Positions 28,916-37,704 of a stretch of 64,000 nucleotides of DNA are shown here, piece after piece. Source of the stretch: Allobosea psychrotolerans (lineage in GTDB: Bacteria; Pseudomonadota; Alphaproteobacteria; Rhizobiales; Beijerinckiaceae). Both the position numbers and the translations under genes were made by a program. The first letter of the stretch is position 1; the number at the start of each line of letters is the position of its first letter. The stretch lies in contig NZ_PQFZ01000013.1 in NCBI RefSeq assembly GCF_002917105.1, positions 110,750 to 174,749 of the forward strand, given 5' to 3'. The notes below the pieces were generated by a model that saw only the letters and a list, made by a program, of their open reading frames with translations, ran no database searches and was not told where the DNA came from.

Positions 28916-29151
28916 GATGGCGACCAAGCTTCGAACTGGCTTCAATGTATGGGTTGCTGCTTGCCAGTCTAGAGGCGGTTAGGGACTATGGAGACGATTT
29001 GACGCTGGCGATCTTGCGCGAATGCCGGCGCGCCCTGCGGGTGAGGTGAACGCGACGGAGCTGCAACGTCGCATCGCCTGCGCGATGCTCCTGCCATCTC
29101 CGGCGTTTTGACCTCGCCACATCAGCCCTGACAGAACCTCTGGCCCTCCCG

Positions 29152-29934
29152 TCAGCGGCGTGTTGTCCAGCTGGCGCTCTCGCCCCAGTTCGACAATGTC
29201 TTGTCGATCCAGCCGCGCTGGGGGGCGACGAGAACGCCCTGGCTCAACAGGCCGCAACTCTTGCCCGAGGGGCCGGTCGACCAGCTGGCGACGGCGATGA
29301 CGCCGCCATCGGCTGAGGTTATTGGCCCGCCGGAATCGCCCAGGCAGGCGCCGGCGCCCGCCTTCTTGCCGAGCCCGGCCGCATCGGCCGCCCAGATCAG
29401 GATACGGCCGGGACCATAAGGCTCCACAGTAACGAGCCCGGCCGAGCGATAGGTTCCGGTGGTGCGGGCCTCGCCTTCGCGGGTCACGCCATAGCCGGCG
29501 AGCGTCACCGCGGAGCCGGCGCGCGGCAGGTCGCCATCGACCAGCGTCGCCGGGACGAAGCGGGCCGGCAGCGCGACCTGGACGCGCAGCAGCACGAGAT
29601 CGATCGAGCGCCGGCGATTGGCGACGGCCCCGCCGTTGAATTCGGGGTGGATGGCGACGCTGGCGGGGGCGATCAGCACGGGCTCGTCGCTGCCGCCCTC
29701 CTTCCAGTGGATGCGCAGATCCGTGCCGCCATCGGCGCAATGCGCCGCCGTCAGGATGGTACGCGACGACAGGACGATGCCCGAGCAGACGCCGCCGCGC
29801 GCATTCAGCACCATCAGGGTCGATGCCGCGGCCGGGCCGCCATCGCGGCCGCCGACCACAGCTCCCGCCATCTGCGGCACCGCCATCGCAGACAGCGTCA
29901 GCCCGAAGGCTGCGATCATTCGTCCGAGGCCCAT
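29152..29934 (-). CDS. Secreted trypsin-like serine protease (tandem paralogue)
   Basis: A 260-residue S1 protease with signal peptide (GRMIAAFGLTLSAMAVPQMAGA) and mature start VVGGRDGG. Triad motifs are TAAHC, SIDLVLLRVQ and CLGDSGGP. It is similar in layout to the 28079-28915 product, both ending soon after a W-S-(S/T)-G-P motif. AAGGAG is 8 bases before the ATG. The frame continues to 30132 without a start as good. Confidence 0.9.
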   Translation of the reverse strand: MGLGRMIAAFGLTLSAMAVPQMAGAVVGGRDGGPAAASTLMVLNARGGVCSGIVLSSRTILTAAHCADGGTDLRIHWKEGGSDEPVLIAPASVAIHPEFNGGAVANRRRSIDLVLLRVQVALPARFVPATLVDGDLPRAGSAVTLAGYGVTREGEARTTGTYRSAGLVTVEPYGPGRILIWAADAAGLGKKAGAGACLGDSGGPITSADGGVIAVASWSTGPSGKSCGLLSQGVLVAPQRGWIDKTLSNWGESASWTTRR

Positions 29935-30174
29935 GGCGCGCTCCTTACTCGTCGGGAGGGCTGGATAGCGCGGCGGCCAGCCAATTTGAACCCGCAATCG
30001 GAAGCGACCATGGAAGGTCTCGCCGCAGGCAGATGTCGCGCTCGTGATCGCCCGGGTCGGCGCCGTGATCGGGCGCGGCCATGAAGGACGTGGACGGGGG
30101 ATGATTCGGTGACATACTTTGCGCCGATGCACGCCATGGTATTCATGGAGTGTTCAGTCGGCCGGGATTAGCGC

Positions 30175-30495
30175 ATGTCGATGATGCCCGTTGAACCCAT
30201 CTTCGCTCTCGCTCTGCTCGCGGCCCCGCTGCCGATCGTCCAGATCGACGACCCGACGCCGATCTCATGCCTCTCCGCGCAGGAGATGCGCGAGGCGATC
30301 GCGGATGGGCGCGTCATCCAGCCTGCGCAGGCCTCGCGCCATGCCCGCAATGCGGCGCCGGGCGAGGTCTTGCGCATCCGGCTCTGCCGCCAGGGCGATG
30401 AATATGTCTATGTGATCACGACGCTGAAGCGAGACGGCCGCGTCGCCCGCGTGACGCTCGAGGGCCAATCTGGCAAGGTCGCGACCATACGCTGA
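30175..30495 (+). CDS. PepSY-like exported protein, possible FeuN-type regulator
   Basis: A 106-residue protein with an N-terminal hydrophobic signal (PIFALALLAAPLPIVQI) and a PepSY-like second half (YVYVITTLKRDGRVARVTLEGQ). It lies directly upstream of the response-regulator and kinase genes. In Sinorhizobium a small periplasmic protein, FeuN, encoded next to feuPQ restrains the FeuQ kinase. This neighbour is a natural candidate for the same job, but I infer that from position and export, not from sequence identity. Starts at 30181 and 30184 are also possible. Confidence 0.7.
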   Translation: MSMMPVEPIFALALLAAPLPIVQIDDPTPISCLSAQEMREAIADGRVIQPAQASRHARNAAPGEVLRIRLCRQGDEYVYVITTLKRDGRVARVTLEGQSGKVATIR

Positions 30496-30581
30496 GTGCG
30501 AGGCCTCGCGATTCGGGCCCGGCCGGGCCAGATATCATCGCCAATCTGGCAGATAGCTTTACTAAGCAGGAGTACGCGACC

Positions 30582-31250
30582 GTGAGACTGCTCGTCGTCG
30601 AGGACGACAAGGACCTCAACCGCCAGATCGTCACCGCGCTGGAGAATGCCGGCTATGCGGTCGACAAGGCTTTCGACGGTGAGGAAGGGCTCTATCTCGG
30701 CGAGACCGAGCCCTATGACGCCGTCATTCTCGATCTCGGCCTGCCGAAGGTCGATGGCGTCGCCGTGCTGCAGGGCTGGCGCCGCGCCGGCAAGGCGATG
30801 CCGGTGCTGATCCTGACGGCGCGCGACCGCTGGAGCGACAAGGTCGCGGGCTTCGATGCCGGCGCCGACGATTATGTGGTCAAGCCCTTCCATGTCGAGG
30901 AGCTCCTGGCGCGCGTGCGCGCCTTGCTGCGCCGCGCCGCCGGACATGCGACCTCCGAACTCATCTGCGGGCCGGTGAGGCTCGACACGCGCGCCAGCCG
31001 CGTCGTCGTCGACGGCAACCCGGTCAAGCTGACCTCGCATGAGTACCGCCTTCTCGCCTATCTGATGCATCATCAGGGCCGCGTCGTCTCGCGTACGGAA
31101 CTGGTCGAACATCTCTACGACCAGGATTTCGACCGCGATTCGAACACGATCGAGGTCTTCGTCGGCCGCTTGCGCAAGAAGCTCGGCGTCGAGGTCATCG
31201 AGACCGTGCGGGGCCTCGGCTACATCGCCGCTGCGCCCGAGAAGGTCTGA
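30582..31250 (+). CDS. feuP: OmpR-family response regulator (FeuP-like)
   Basis: A 222-residue two-component regulator. The receiver domain (about 1-115) has the acidic pair EDD near the start, the phospho-acceptor Asp in DAVILDLGLPK (about residue 51) and Lys in YVVKPFHVEE. The DNA-binding winged helix is about 125-220 (LTSHEYRLLAYLMHH, SRTELVEHLYDQ, DSNTIEVFVGRLRKK). It starts at GTG with AGGAG 10 bases upstream. The adjacent kinase and cytochrome c genes match the feuPQ-cycHJKL arrangement of rhizobia, hence the symbol. Confidence 0.88.
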   Translation: MRLLVVEDDKDLNRQIVTALENAGYAVDKAFDGEEGLYLGETEPYDAVILDLGLPKVDGVAVLQGWRRAGKAMPVLILTARDRWSDKVAGFDAGADDYVVKPFHVEELLARVRALLRRAAGHATSELICGPVRLDTRASRVVVDGNPVKLTSHEYRLLAYLMHHQGRVVSRTELVEHLYDQDFDRDSNTIEVFVGRLRKKLGVEVIETVRGLGYIAAAPEKV

Positions 31251-31259
31251 TCCCGCGCG

Positions 31260-32636
31260 ATGCCGTTGAAGTCGCACCGCTATTCGCTGGGCGCGCGGCT
31301 CTTCCTTTCGGCGGCGATCTGCTGCGCGCTGGTGCTGATGCTGGCGGGCATCGGCCTCACGACCTTCTACCGGCGCTCCGCCGAGCGCGGCTTCGACGAG
31401 CGCCTCAGCGTCTACATCAAGGAGCTTGTGGCCGACCTCGCCGCGCCGCCCGAAGCGGAGCGGCAGGCGATCGGCGATCTCGGCGAGCCGCGTTTCGATC
31501 TGCCCTTGTCGGGGTGGTATTGGCAGATCATCCGGCTCGACGGGGAGAAGCCGACAATTCGCGCCTCGCGCTCGCTCGTTGGCAGCCAGTTGCCGAAATT
31601 GCTCGACCAGCAATTGACGCCCAATGCGCGAGGCCTGCGCGAAACCTATATTTCAGGGCCGGACGACCGCTCCCTGCGCGTCCTCGAACGCGAGATCGAT
31701 GTCGGTGAAGATGGTCGCTTCACCGTGGCGGTCGCGGCTCCCGCCGACGAGATCGACGGCGATATCCGCGATTTCCGCTTCGCCCTGACGCTGACCTTCG
31801 TCCTGCTCGGGCTTGCGCTCGTCGCCTCGACGATCATCCAGGTGCGCTTCGGCCTGCGGCCGCTGGTGCGGCTGGGAGCCGCTGTTGGGGCCGTCCGGAC
31901 CGGCGAGGCGCCGCGCATTGCCGGGCAGTATCCGCCCGATCTCGCTCCGCTGGCGGGGGAACTGAACCAGCTCATCGACGCCAATCGCGAGATCCTGGAG
32001 CGGGCGCGCACCCAGGTCGGCAATCTGGCGCATGCGCTGAAGACCCCGCTCAGCGTCATGCTGAACGAGGCGGAGGCCGGGCAGGGCGCGCTGCCCGACA
32101 TGGTGAAGACGCAGGCCGCGATCATGCGCGACCAGGTTCAGTATTATCTCGACCGCGCCCGGGCCGCTGCGCTGTCGGGCGCGCTCGGCGGGGTGACGGA
32201 GACCGCGCCCTCGCTCGATGCGCTGATCCGCACCTTCTCGAAGATCTCGCAGGGGCGCGGCATCACGGGCTCGCATAGCGTGCCGGCCGGAATCCGGTTT
32301 CGCGGCGAGAAGCAGGATTTCGAGGAGATGCTGGGCAATCTGCTCGACAATGCCTTCAAATGGGCGGACGCGACCGTCGAGGTCAGCCTCGCGCCGCCAT
32401 CCGATGTCGGGCCTGAGCGCATCGCGCTCCTGATCGACGATGACGGGCCGGGCTTGCCCAACGAGGCCATGGCGGATGTGCTGAAGCGCGGTCGGCGGCT
32501 CGACGAGACGATTCCGGGCTCGGGGCTGGGCCTGTCGATCGTCGCCGATCTGGCCAAGCTCTATGGCGGCGGCCTCTCGCTGCAGAAATCACCGCTGGGC
32601 GGCTTGCGGGCCCGCCTCGTCCTGCCTTCGGTTTGA
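31260..32636 (+). CDS. feuQ: Sensor histidine kinase (FeuQ-like)
   Basis: A 458-residue inner-membrane kinase: TM1 (about 10-35, LFLSAAICCALVLMLAGIG), a periplasmic sensor region, TM2 (about 178-198), a HAMP-like linker, H-box LAHALKTPLSV, N-box GNLLDNAFKW, G1 DDDGPGLPNEA and G2 GSGLGLSIVADL. Nine bases separate it from feuP. Histidine followed by Ala-Leu-Lys-Thr-Pro is the PhoQ-like variant of the H-box. It probably responds to an envelope signal, possibly through the exported PepSY protein. Confidence 0.9.
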   Translation: MPLKSHRYSLGARLFLSAAICCALVLMLAGIGLTTFYRRSAERGFDERLSVYIKELVADLAAPPEAERQAIGDLGEPRFDLPLSGWYWQIIRLDGEKPTIRASRSLVGSQLPKLLDQQLTPNARGLRETYISGPDDRSLRVLEREIDVGEDGRFTVAVAAPADEIDGDIRDFRFALTLTFVLLGLALVASTIIQVRFGLRPLVRLGAAVGAVRTGEAPRIAGQYPPDLAPLAGELNQLIDANREILERARTQVGNLAHALKTPLSVMLNEAEAGQGALPDMVKTQAAIMRDQVQYYLDRARAAALSGALGGVTETAPSLDALIRTFSKISQGRGITGSHSVPAGIRFRGEKQDFEEMLGNLLDNAFKWADATVEVSLAPPSDVGPERIALLIDDDGPGLPNEAMADVLKRGRRLDETIPGSGLGLSIVADLAKLYGGGLSLQKSPLGGLRARLVLPSV

Positions 32637-32728
32637 GACGAGCGGCTCTCTGAGATGAGGTGCCTGCGTGACCCTTTGTCGCCACCTTCGCGCGTGAAGC
32701 GCGGCCCGCGATTGTCTAAGAGTTCCTG

Positions 32729-33832
32729 ATGCTGATCTGGATCATCTTCGCGGTCATGACGGGGGCGGCGGTTTTCGCGCTGCTCTGGCCGCTCGGCCGT
32801 GGCCAGGGCGCGGCTTTCGCCGACGGCTCGGATGCCGCGAGCCTTTATCGCGCCCAGCTCGATGAGATCGACCGTGACCTCGGTCGCACGCTGATCGGCC
32901 CGGCCGAGGCTGAAGCCGCCCGTGTCGAGGCCGCGCGGCGTCTCCTGCGCGCGGCCGACAAGGAGGGCGATCCGGCCGGCGAGACGGAATCGTCGCTGCG
33001 CCGCCGCCGTGCCAGCTCGGCGCTGGCCTTGTCCTGCGTGCCGCTGCTCGCATTGCTGGTCTATGGCGCCTATGGCTCGCCCACGCGCCCCGACCAGCCG
33101 CTCTCGGCGCGGTTGCGAAGCGATCCGTCGCAGCAGGATTTCGCGGTGTCGCTGGCCCGCATCGAGGCGCATCTGGCGGCCAATCCGGCGGATGGCCGCG
33201 GCTGGGCGGTGCTCGCGCCGGTCTATCTGCGGCAGGGCCGGCCCGAAGACGCGGTGCGCGCCTTTGCCGCCGCGATCCGCAATGGCGAGGACGGGGCGGA
33301 GATGCGCGCCGGTCTCGGTGAGGCTCAGATCCTTGCGGCCGGCGGCGTGGTAACCGCCGAGGCACGCGAAACCCTCGCCGAGGCACTCAAGCGCGAGCCC
33401 GGCAATCCGCGCGCGCGCTTCTTTCTCGCCATCGCCAGGGAGCAGGACGGCGACAGCCAGGGCGCGGTTGCCGCGTTCGAAAGCCTGCTCAAGGATGCGC
33501 CGCCCGGCGCGGCCTGGGTCTCGGCCGTCCGCCAGAGGCTGCAGGCGATCGATGGCGACACGGCGCGGGCCGCGATCGCCAGGCTGCCGGCGGCCGATCA
33601 GCAGGCCGCGATCCGTGGCATGGTCGAAGGGCTGGCCGAGCGCCTGAAGGCTGGCGGCGGCACGCTGGCCGAATGGGAAAGATTGATCCGCTCGCAGAAC
33701 GTGCTCGGCGAGAAGGCCGCCGCGCGCGAGGCAATCGCGACGGCGCGTTCGCGCCTGTCGCAGGATAGCGCCGCACTCGTGCAGCTCGACCGGCTGGCGG
33801 GCGAACTCGGGCTGAAGGAGCAGGCGCCATGA
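32729..33832 (+). CDS. ccmI: Cytochrome c maturation protein CcmI (CycH)
   Basis: A 367-residue chaperone that holds apocytochrome c for heme ligation. Two TM helices (about 1-20 and 95-113) flank a cytoplasmic loop with LYRAQLDEIDRDL...LIGPAEAEAARVEAARRLL, the CcmI signature. The periplasmic part has TPR-like repeats (AHLAANPADGRGWAVLAPVY, AALREPGN-like LKREPGNPRARFFLA). The stop overlaps ccmE (ATGA). Confidence 0.93.
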   Translation: MLIWIIFAVMTGAAVFALLWPLGRGQGAAFADGSDAASLYRAQLDEIDRDLGRTLIGPAEAEAARVEAARRLLRAADKEGDPAGETESSLRRRRASSALALSCVPLLALLVYGAYGSPTRPDQPLSARLRSDPSQQDFAVSLARIEAHLAANPADGRGWAVLAPVYLRQGRPEDAVRAFAAAIRNGEDGAEMRAGLGEAQILAAGGVVTAEARETLAEALKREPGNPRARFFLAIAREQDGDSQGAVAAFESLLKDAPPGAAWVSAVRQRLQAIDGDTARAAIARLPAADQQAAIRGMVEGLAERLKAGGGTLAEWERLIRSQNVLGEKAAAREAIATARSRLSQDSAALVQLDRLAGELGLKEQAP

Positions 33833-34356
33833 CAGCTGCCGAGCCGTTACCTCCGATCGCCGCCAAGCGCCGCTGGACCCGCAAGCAGCGCCGTTTGGCC
33901 CTGATCGCCGCGGCCGGCTTCGTGCTCTGCCTGGCTGCCGGGCTGGTGCTCGTCGCCATGCGCGACACCATCGTCTTCTTCTACGGACCGACCGAGATCG
34001 TCGAGAAGGGGCTCGCGCCCGGCACGCGCATGCGGCTCGGCGGGCTGGTCGAGACCGGTTCGGTCGTGCGTGGCCCAGGCCAGCGCGTCGTCTTTGCGAT
34101 CACCGACAGCAAGACCACGCTCAACGTGACCTATCAGGGGCTCCTGCCCGATCTCTTCCGCGAAGGGCAGGGCGTCGTCACCGAAGGCGTCTTCGAGGGC
34201 GCGGGCCGCTTCCGCGCCGACTCGGTCCTCGCCAAGCATGACGAGACCTATATGCCGCGCGAGGTCGCCGACACGCTGAAGAAGCAGGGCCATTGGCAGC
34301 CCGGAGCGACCAGCCCGAACCCATCCCCCGTCACGCCGTCCCCGGTGACCAAATGA
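33829..34356 (+). CDS. ccmE: Cytochrome c maturation protein CcmE (CycJ), heme chaperone
   Basis: A 175-residue periplasmic heme chaperone anchored by one N-terminal TM helix (LALIAAAGFVLCLAAGLVLVA). The heme-binding His lies in SVLAKHDETYMP (about residue 138), with the conserved Tyr four residues on. FFYGPTEIVEKGLAPGTRMRLGG is also typical. A Pro-rich tail follows. It is 7 bases upstream of ccmF. Confidence 0.96.
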   Translation: MTAAEPLPPIAAKRRWTRKQRRLALIAAAGFVLCLAAGLVLVAMRDTIVFFYGPTEIVEKGLAPGTRMRLGGLVETGSVVRGPGQRVVFAITDSKTTLNVTYQGLLPDLFREGQGVVTEGVFEGAGRFRADSVLAKHDETYMPREVADTLKKQGHWQPGATSPNPSPVTPSPVTK

Positions 34357-34363
34357 GGCGCGC

Positions 34364-36361
34364 ATGATCGTCGAGATCGGCCATTTCGCGCTTGCCTTGG
34401 CGCTTGGCGTCGCCGTCGTGCAGGCCCTGGTGCCGCTCTGGGGCGTGGCGCGCCATGACCGGGCGCTGGCCTCGGTCGGCACCGCTGCGGCGATCACCTG
34501 CTTCCTGCTGGTCGCGTTGTCTTTCGCGGCCCTGGTCGCGTCTTACGTCCGGTCCGACTTCTCGGTCGAGAACGTCGCTTCGAACTCGCATTCAGCCCAG
34601 CCGCTGATCTACAAACTGACCTCGGCCTGGGGCAATCACGAAGGCTCGATGCTGCTCTGGGTCTTGATCCTGACGCTGTTCGGGGCGTTGGTGGCGCTGT
34701 CGCGCCATTCGCTGCCGGCGCGGCTGCGGGCTGGCACGCTCGCCGCCCAAGGCACGATCACGGTCGCCTTCCTCGCCTTCACGCTCTTGACCTCGAACCC
34801 CTTCCGGCGGCTCGATCCGGCGCCGGGCGAGGGCCAGGATCTCAACCCGATCCTCCAGGACCTCGGTCTCGCGATCCATCCGCCGCTGCTCTATGTCGGC
34901 TATGTCGGCTTCTCCATCACCTATGCCTTCGCAGTCGCGGCCCTGATCGACGGGCGCATCGACGCGGTCTGGGCGCGCGCGGTCCGGCCCTGGACGCTGC
35001 TCGCCTGGGTGTTCCTGACGCTGGGCATCGCGATGGGCTCCTACTGGGCCTATTACGAGCTCGGCTGGGGCGGCTGGTGGTTCTGGGATCCGGTCGAGAA
35101 CGCCTCGCTGATGCCCTGGCTCGCCGGCACGGCTCTGATCCATTCCACCGTGGTGATGGAGAAGCGCGACGCGCTCAAGGTCTGGACGATCCTGCTCGCG
35201 ATCCTGACCTTCTCGCTCTCGCTGCTCGGCACCTTCATCGTCCGCTCCGGCGTGCTGACCTCGGTGCATTCCTTCGCCAGCGACCCGGCGCGCGGGCTCT
35301 TTATTCTCGCGATCCTGATCTTCTTCGTCGGCGGCTCGCTGGCGCTCTTCGCCTGGCGCGCGCCCTTGCTCAGGCAGGGCGGCCTGTTCGCGCCGGTCTC
35401 CCGCGAGGGGGCGCTGGTCGTCAACAACGTCTTCATCGCGACCTCCTGCGCCACGGTCTTCATCGGCACGCTCTATCCGCTGGTGCTGGAGATGCTGACC
35501 GGGGACAAGATCTCGGTCGGCCCGCCCTTCTTCAACGCGACCTTCGTGCCGCTGCTGGTGCCGCTGCTGCTGATCCTGCCGCTCGGCCAGTCGCTGGCCT
35601 GGAAGCGCGGCAATCTGCTCGGCGCGGCGCAGCGCAGCGCCGCCGCCTTCGGGCTCGGCATTCTCGTCGCGGTGGGCGTGCTCGCCTATATGCGCGGCGG
35701 GCCGGTGCTGGCGCCGCTCGGCATCGGGCTCGGCGTTTTCCTGGTCACCGGCGCGATCTTCGACCTCGGCGAGCGCATCGTCGCGCGCGCCAGCGGCCTG
35801 CGGGCTGTTCTCTCGCGAGCCAAGGGCTTGCCGCGCTCCGCCTGGGGCACGGCCTTCGCCCATGCCGGCGTCGGCCTGAGCGTGATCGGCGTCGCCGCCG
35901 CCGCCTGGAGCACGGAGGCGATCGGCATCCTGAAGCCGGGCGAAAGCCTGACCAGCGGCCGCTACACCGTGGTGCTGGAAAGCATCACCCCGCGCCCCGG
36001 CCCGAATTTCCGCGAGGATGTGGTGCGGTTCCGCATCCTGTCGGGCGAGAGGCCGCTCAAGCCTGTCGAGGCGATGAAGCGCGTCTACACCGCTCGCGCC
36101 ATGCCGACGAGCGAGGCCGGCATCCGCACTGACGGCCTGAGCCAGGCCTATGTCAATGTCGGCGAGATGGAGGGCAATGGCGGTATCGCCGTCAGGCTCT
36201 ATGACAAGCCATTGATCCTGTTGATCTGGATCGGCGCGCTCGTGATGGCCTTCGGTGGGGCGCTGTCGCTGACCGACCGGCGCTTCCGGCTGGCGGCGCC
36301 GCAGCGTGCCAAGGCTGCCCGCGCCAAGCCTGTCCCCGCTGCGCCTCAACCGGCGGAGTGA
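34364..36361 (+). CDS. ccmF: Cytochrome c maturation protein CcmF (CycK), heme lyase subunit
   Basis: A 665-residue multi-pass membrane protein of the heme lyase. The tryptophan-rich WWD signature is GWGGWWFWDPVENASLMPWL. Other hallmarks are NHEGSMLLW, AIHPPLLYVGYVG, and KVWTILLAILTFSLSLLGTF. The C-terminal domain (GLSVIGVAAAAW, YVNVGEMEGNGG) is present. Full length, in the normal I-E-F-H order. Confidence 0.97.
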   Translation: MIVEIGHFALALALGVAVVQALVPLWGVARHDRALASVGTAAAITCFLLVALSFAALVASYVRSDFSVENVASNSHSAQPLIYKLTSAWGNHEGSMLLWVLILTLFGALVALSRHSLPARLRAGTLAAQGTITVAFLAFTLLTSNPFRRLDPAPGEGQDLNPILQDLGLAIHPPLLYVGYVGFSITYAFAVAALIDGRIDAVWARAVRPWTLLAWVFLTLGIAMGSYWAYYELGWGGWWFWDPVENASLMPWLAGTALIHSTVVMEKRDALKVWTILLAILTFSLSLLGTFIVRSGVLTSVHSFASDPARGLFILAILIFFVGGSLALFAWRAPLLRQGGLFAPVSREGALVVNNVFIATSCATVFIGTLYPLVLEMLTGDKISVGPPFFNATFVPLLVPLLLILPLGQSLAWKRGNLLGAAQRSAAAFGLGILVAVGVLAYMRGGPVLAPLGIGLGVFLVTGAIFDLGERIVARASGLRAVLSRAKGLPRSAWGTAFAHAGVGLSVIGVAAAAWSTEAIGILKPGESLTSGRYTVVLESITPRPGPNFREDVVRFRILSGERPLKPVEAMKRVYTARAMPTSEAGIRTDGLSQAYVNVGEMEGNGGIAVRLYDKPLILLIWIGALVMAFGGALSLTDRRFRLAAPQRAKAARAKPVPAAPQPAE

Positions 36362-36366
36362 GGCCG

Positions 36367-36834
36367 ATGCTGCGCGCCCTTGTCATCGTTGCGCTCTGCC
36401 TGGGCTGGGCCGGTCCCGGCCGCGCCGTCCAGCCTGACGAGGTTTTGCCGAACGCCGCGCTCGAACACCGCGCCCGGGCGATTTCCGGCGGTTTGCGCTG
36501 TCTCGTCTGCCAGAACCAGTCGATCGACGATTCCGATGCGCCCCTGGCGCGCGATCTGCGCATCCTGGTGCGCGAGCGGCTGGTCGCGGGCGACAGCGAC
36601 GCGGCGGTGCAGGAGTTCGTCGTCGCGCGCTATGGCGATTTCGTGCTGCTGCGTCCGCCCTTCACGATCCGGACCGTGGCGCTCTGGGCCGGACCGTTCC
36701 TGATCCTGCTATTGGGCCTCGCCTTCATCTGGCGCAGCGGACGGCGGATGAAGCCGGTGGGCGAGGCAGTTGCGCCATTGTCGCCGGACGAACAGGCGCG
36801 CATCGCGGCGCTGATGAAGCGGGACGGCGAGTAG
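36367..36834 (+). CDS. ccmH: Cytochrome c maturation protein CcmH (CycL)
   Basis: A 155-residue thiol oxidoreductase that keeps the heme-binding Cys pair of apocytochrome c reduced. After a signal sequence (LRALVIVALCLGWAGPGRA) comes the active site LRCLVCQNQSIDDSDAPLA (CxxC), then YGDFVLLRPPF and a C-terminal TM helix (WAGPFLILLLGLAFIW). A GTG at 36358 overlapping the ccmF stop is an alternative start adding three residues. It ends the cluster. Confidence 0.95.
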   Translation: MLRALVIVALCLGWAGPGRAVQPDEVLPNAALEHRARAISGGLRCLVCQNQSIDDSDAPLARDLRILVRERLVAGDSDAAVQEFVVARYGDFVLLRPPFTIRTVALWAGPFLILLLGLAFIWRSGRRMKPVGEAVAPLSPDEQARIAALMKRDGE

Positions 36835-36873
36835 GCCGCATCTCATAACGACGGCCGTTCCATCTGGCTTGAA

Positions 36874-36960
36874 CCGTCATTGCGAGGAGCGTGAGCGACG
36901 AAGCAATCCAGGAGGGCTCGCGCAACCCTCTGGATTGCTTCGCTGCGCTCGCAATGACGG
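36874..36960. repeat. Palindromic repeat family C
   Basis: CCGTCATTGCGAGGAGCG at one end and CGCTCGCAATGACGG at the other, with GACGAAGCAATCCA and TGGATTGCTTCG inside. A half copy lies at 63883-63918. Confidence 0.85.
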
Positions 36961-36987
36961 CGTGGTCCCAGCCGAAATCATCAGAGT

Positions 36988-37509
36988 TTAGCGGCTGATG
37001 CCGCATTGGCTGAAGAGCTCCGCCGCATAGGCCGATTCATGCCGGCCGGAGATGGCGCGCGCGACCCTGCCGTTCTCGGAGGGCCGGGTGGATGCGAAGG
37101 TCGCATAGGTTCGCGCGAAGCAGGCCGCCTTTTCCCCGCTATGCCCACGCTGGGCCGCGACCCTCAGCCCGGCTGAGTATGCGCCTCTGGATTTGGGCAC
37201 CAGATATGCGCCGGCCTCTTGCGTCTGCCGGCGCGCGGCCCGGTCAGCCAGCCGGTCGATCCCGCAGCGGCTGCGTTGCTCGGCGTTGTAGGCCGGGGTC
37301 GAGGCCGCGTGCCAGTTGCGCCGCCCATCGGCCTTCTCCACGACGACGGCGTGCCTGGCAAAGACCTGCGCATAGCATTCGGCTTTGGCGTAACCTCGGC
37401 CCTGGGCTATTCGCAGCCCGGATTGATAGGCCGTCACGCGCTGCGCCAGCGCCGCATTGCTGCCGAGCAGCAGCAGCATGGCGGCGACCGCATGTCTGAG
37501 AACGCTCAT
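36988..37509 (-). CDS. Secreted Cys-containing protein with internal duplication
   Basis: A 173-residue exported protein (signal LRHAVAAMLLLLGSNAALAQ). Two similar halves: YQSGLRIAQGRGYAKAECYA...FARHA...ADGRRNWHA...YNAEQRSRCG, and YSAGLRVAAQRGHSGEKAACFA...YATF...NGRVARA...YAAELFSQCG. Each half has two Cys (AECYA / AACFA and SRCG / SQCG), consistent with one disulfide per repeat. I know no family name. GGGGGGA precedes the ATG by 6 bases. Confidence 0.75.
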   Translation of the reverse strand: MSVLRHAVAAMLLLLGSNAALAQRVTAYQSGLRIAQGRGYAKAECYAQVFARHAVVVEKADGRRNWHAASTPAYNAEQRSRCGIDRLADRAARRQTQEAGAYLVPKSRGAYSAGLRVAAQRGHSGEKAACFARTYATFASTRPSENGRVARAISGRHESAYAAELFSQCGISR

Positions 37510-37704
37510 CGTCAATCCCCCCGCGAATATCGGTTCGCGGACGGAGTGTTTCCGCCGCGCCAATGCGCGTCAAGCGTGCGGGGGTGGCGACGGCCTCAAC
37601 CTTACGAAATCGTCATCTTCGCGCCAAATCCGGGTAAGGCTGCGCCCGTCATGGTCCCTAGCACAGACAGGGAAGGCCCTGCCGATCTGACCGAGGGTTT
37701 CGCC

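Noticed and set aside
34592..36349. Long minus-strand frame over ccmF
   Set aside because: It is a shadow of ccmF with low-complexity Glu/Arg/Asp/Gln content and no motif.
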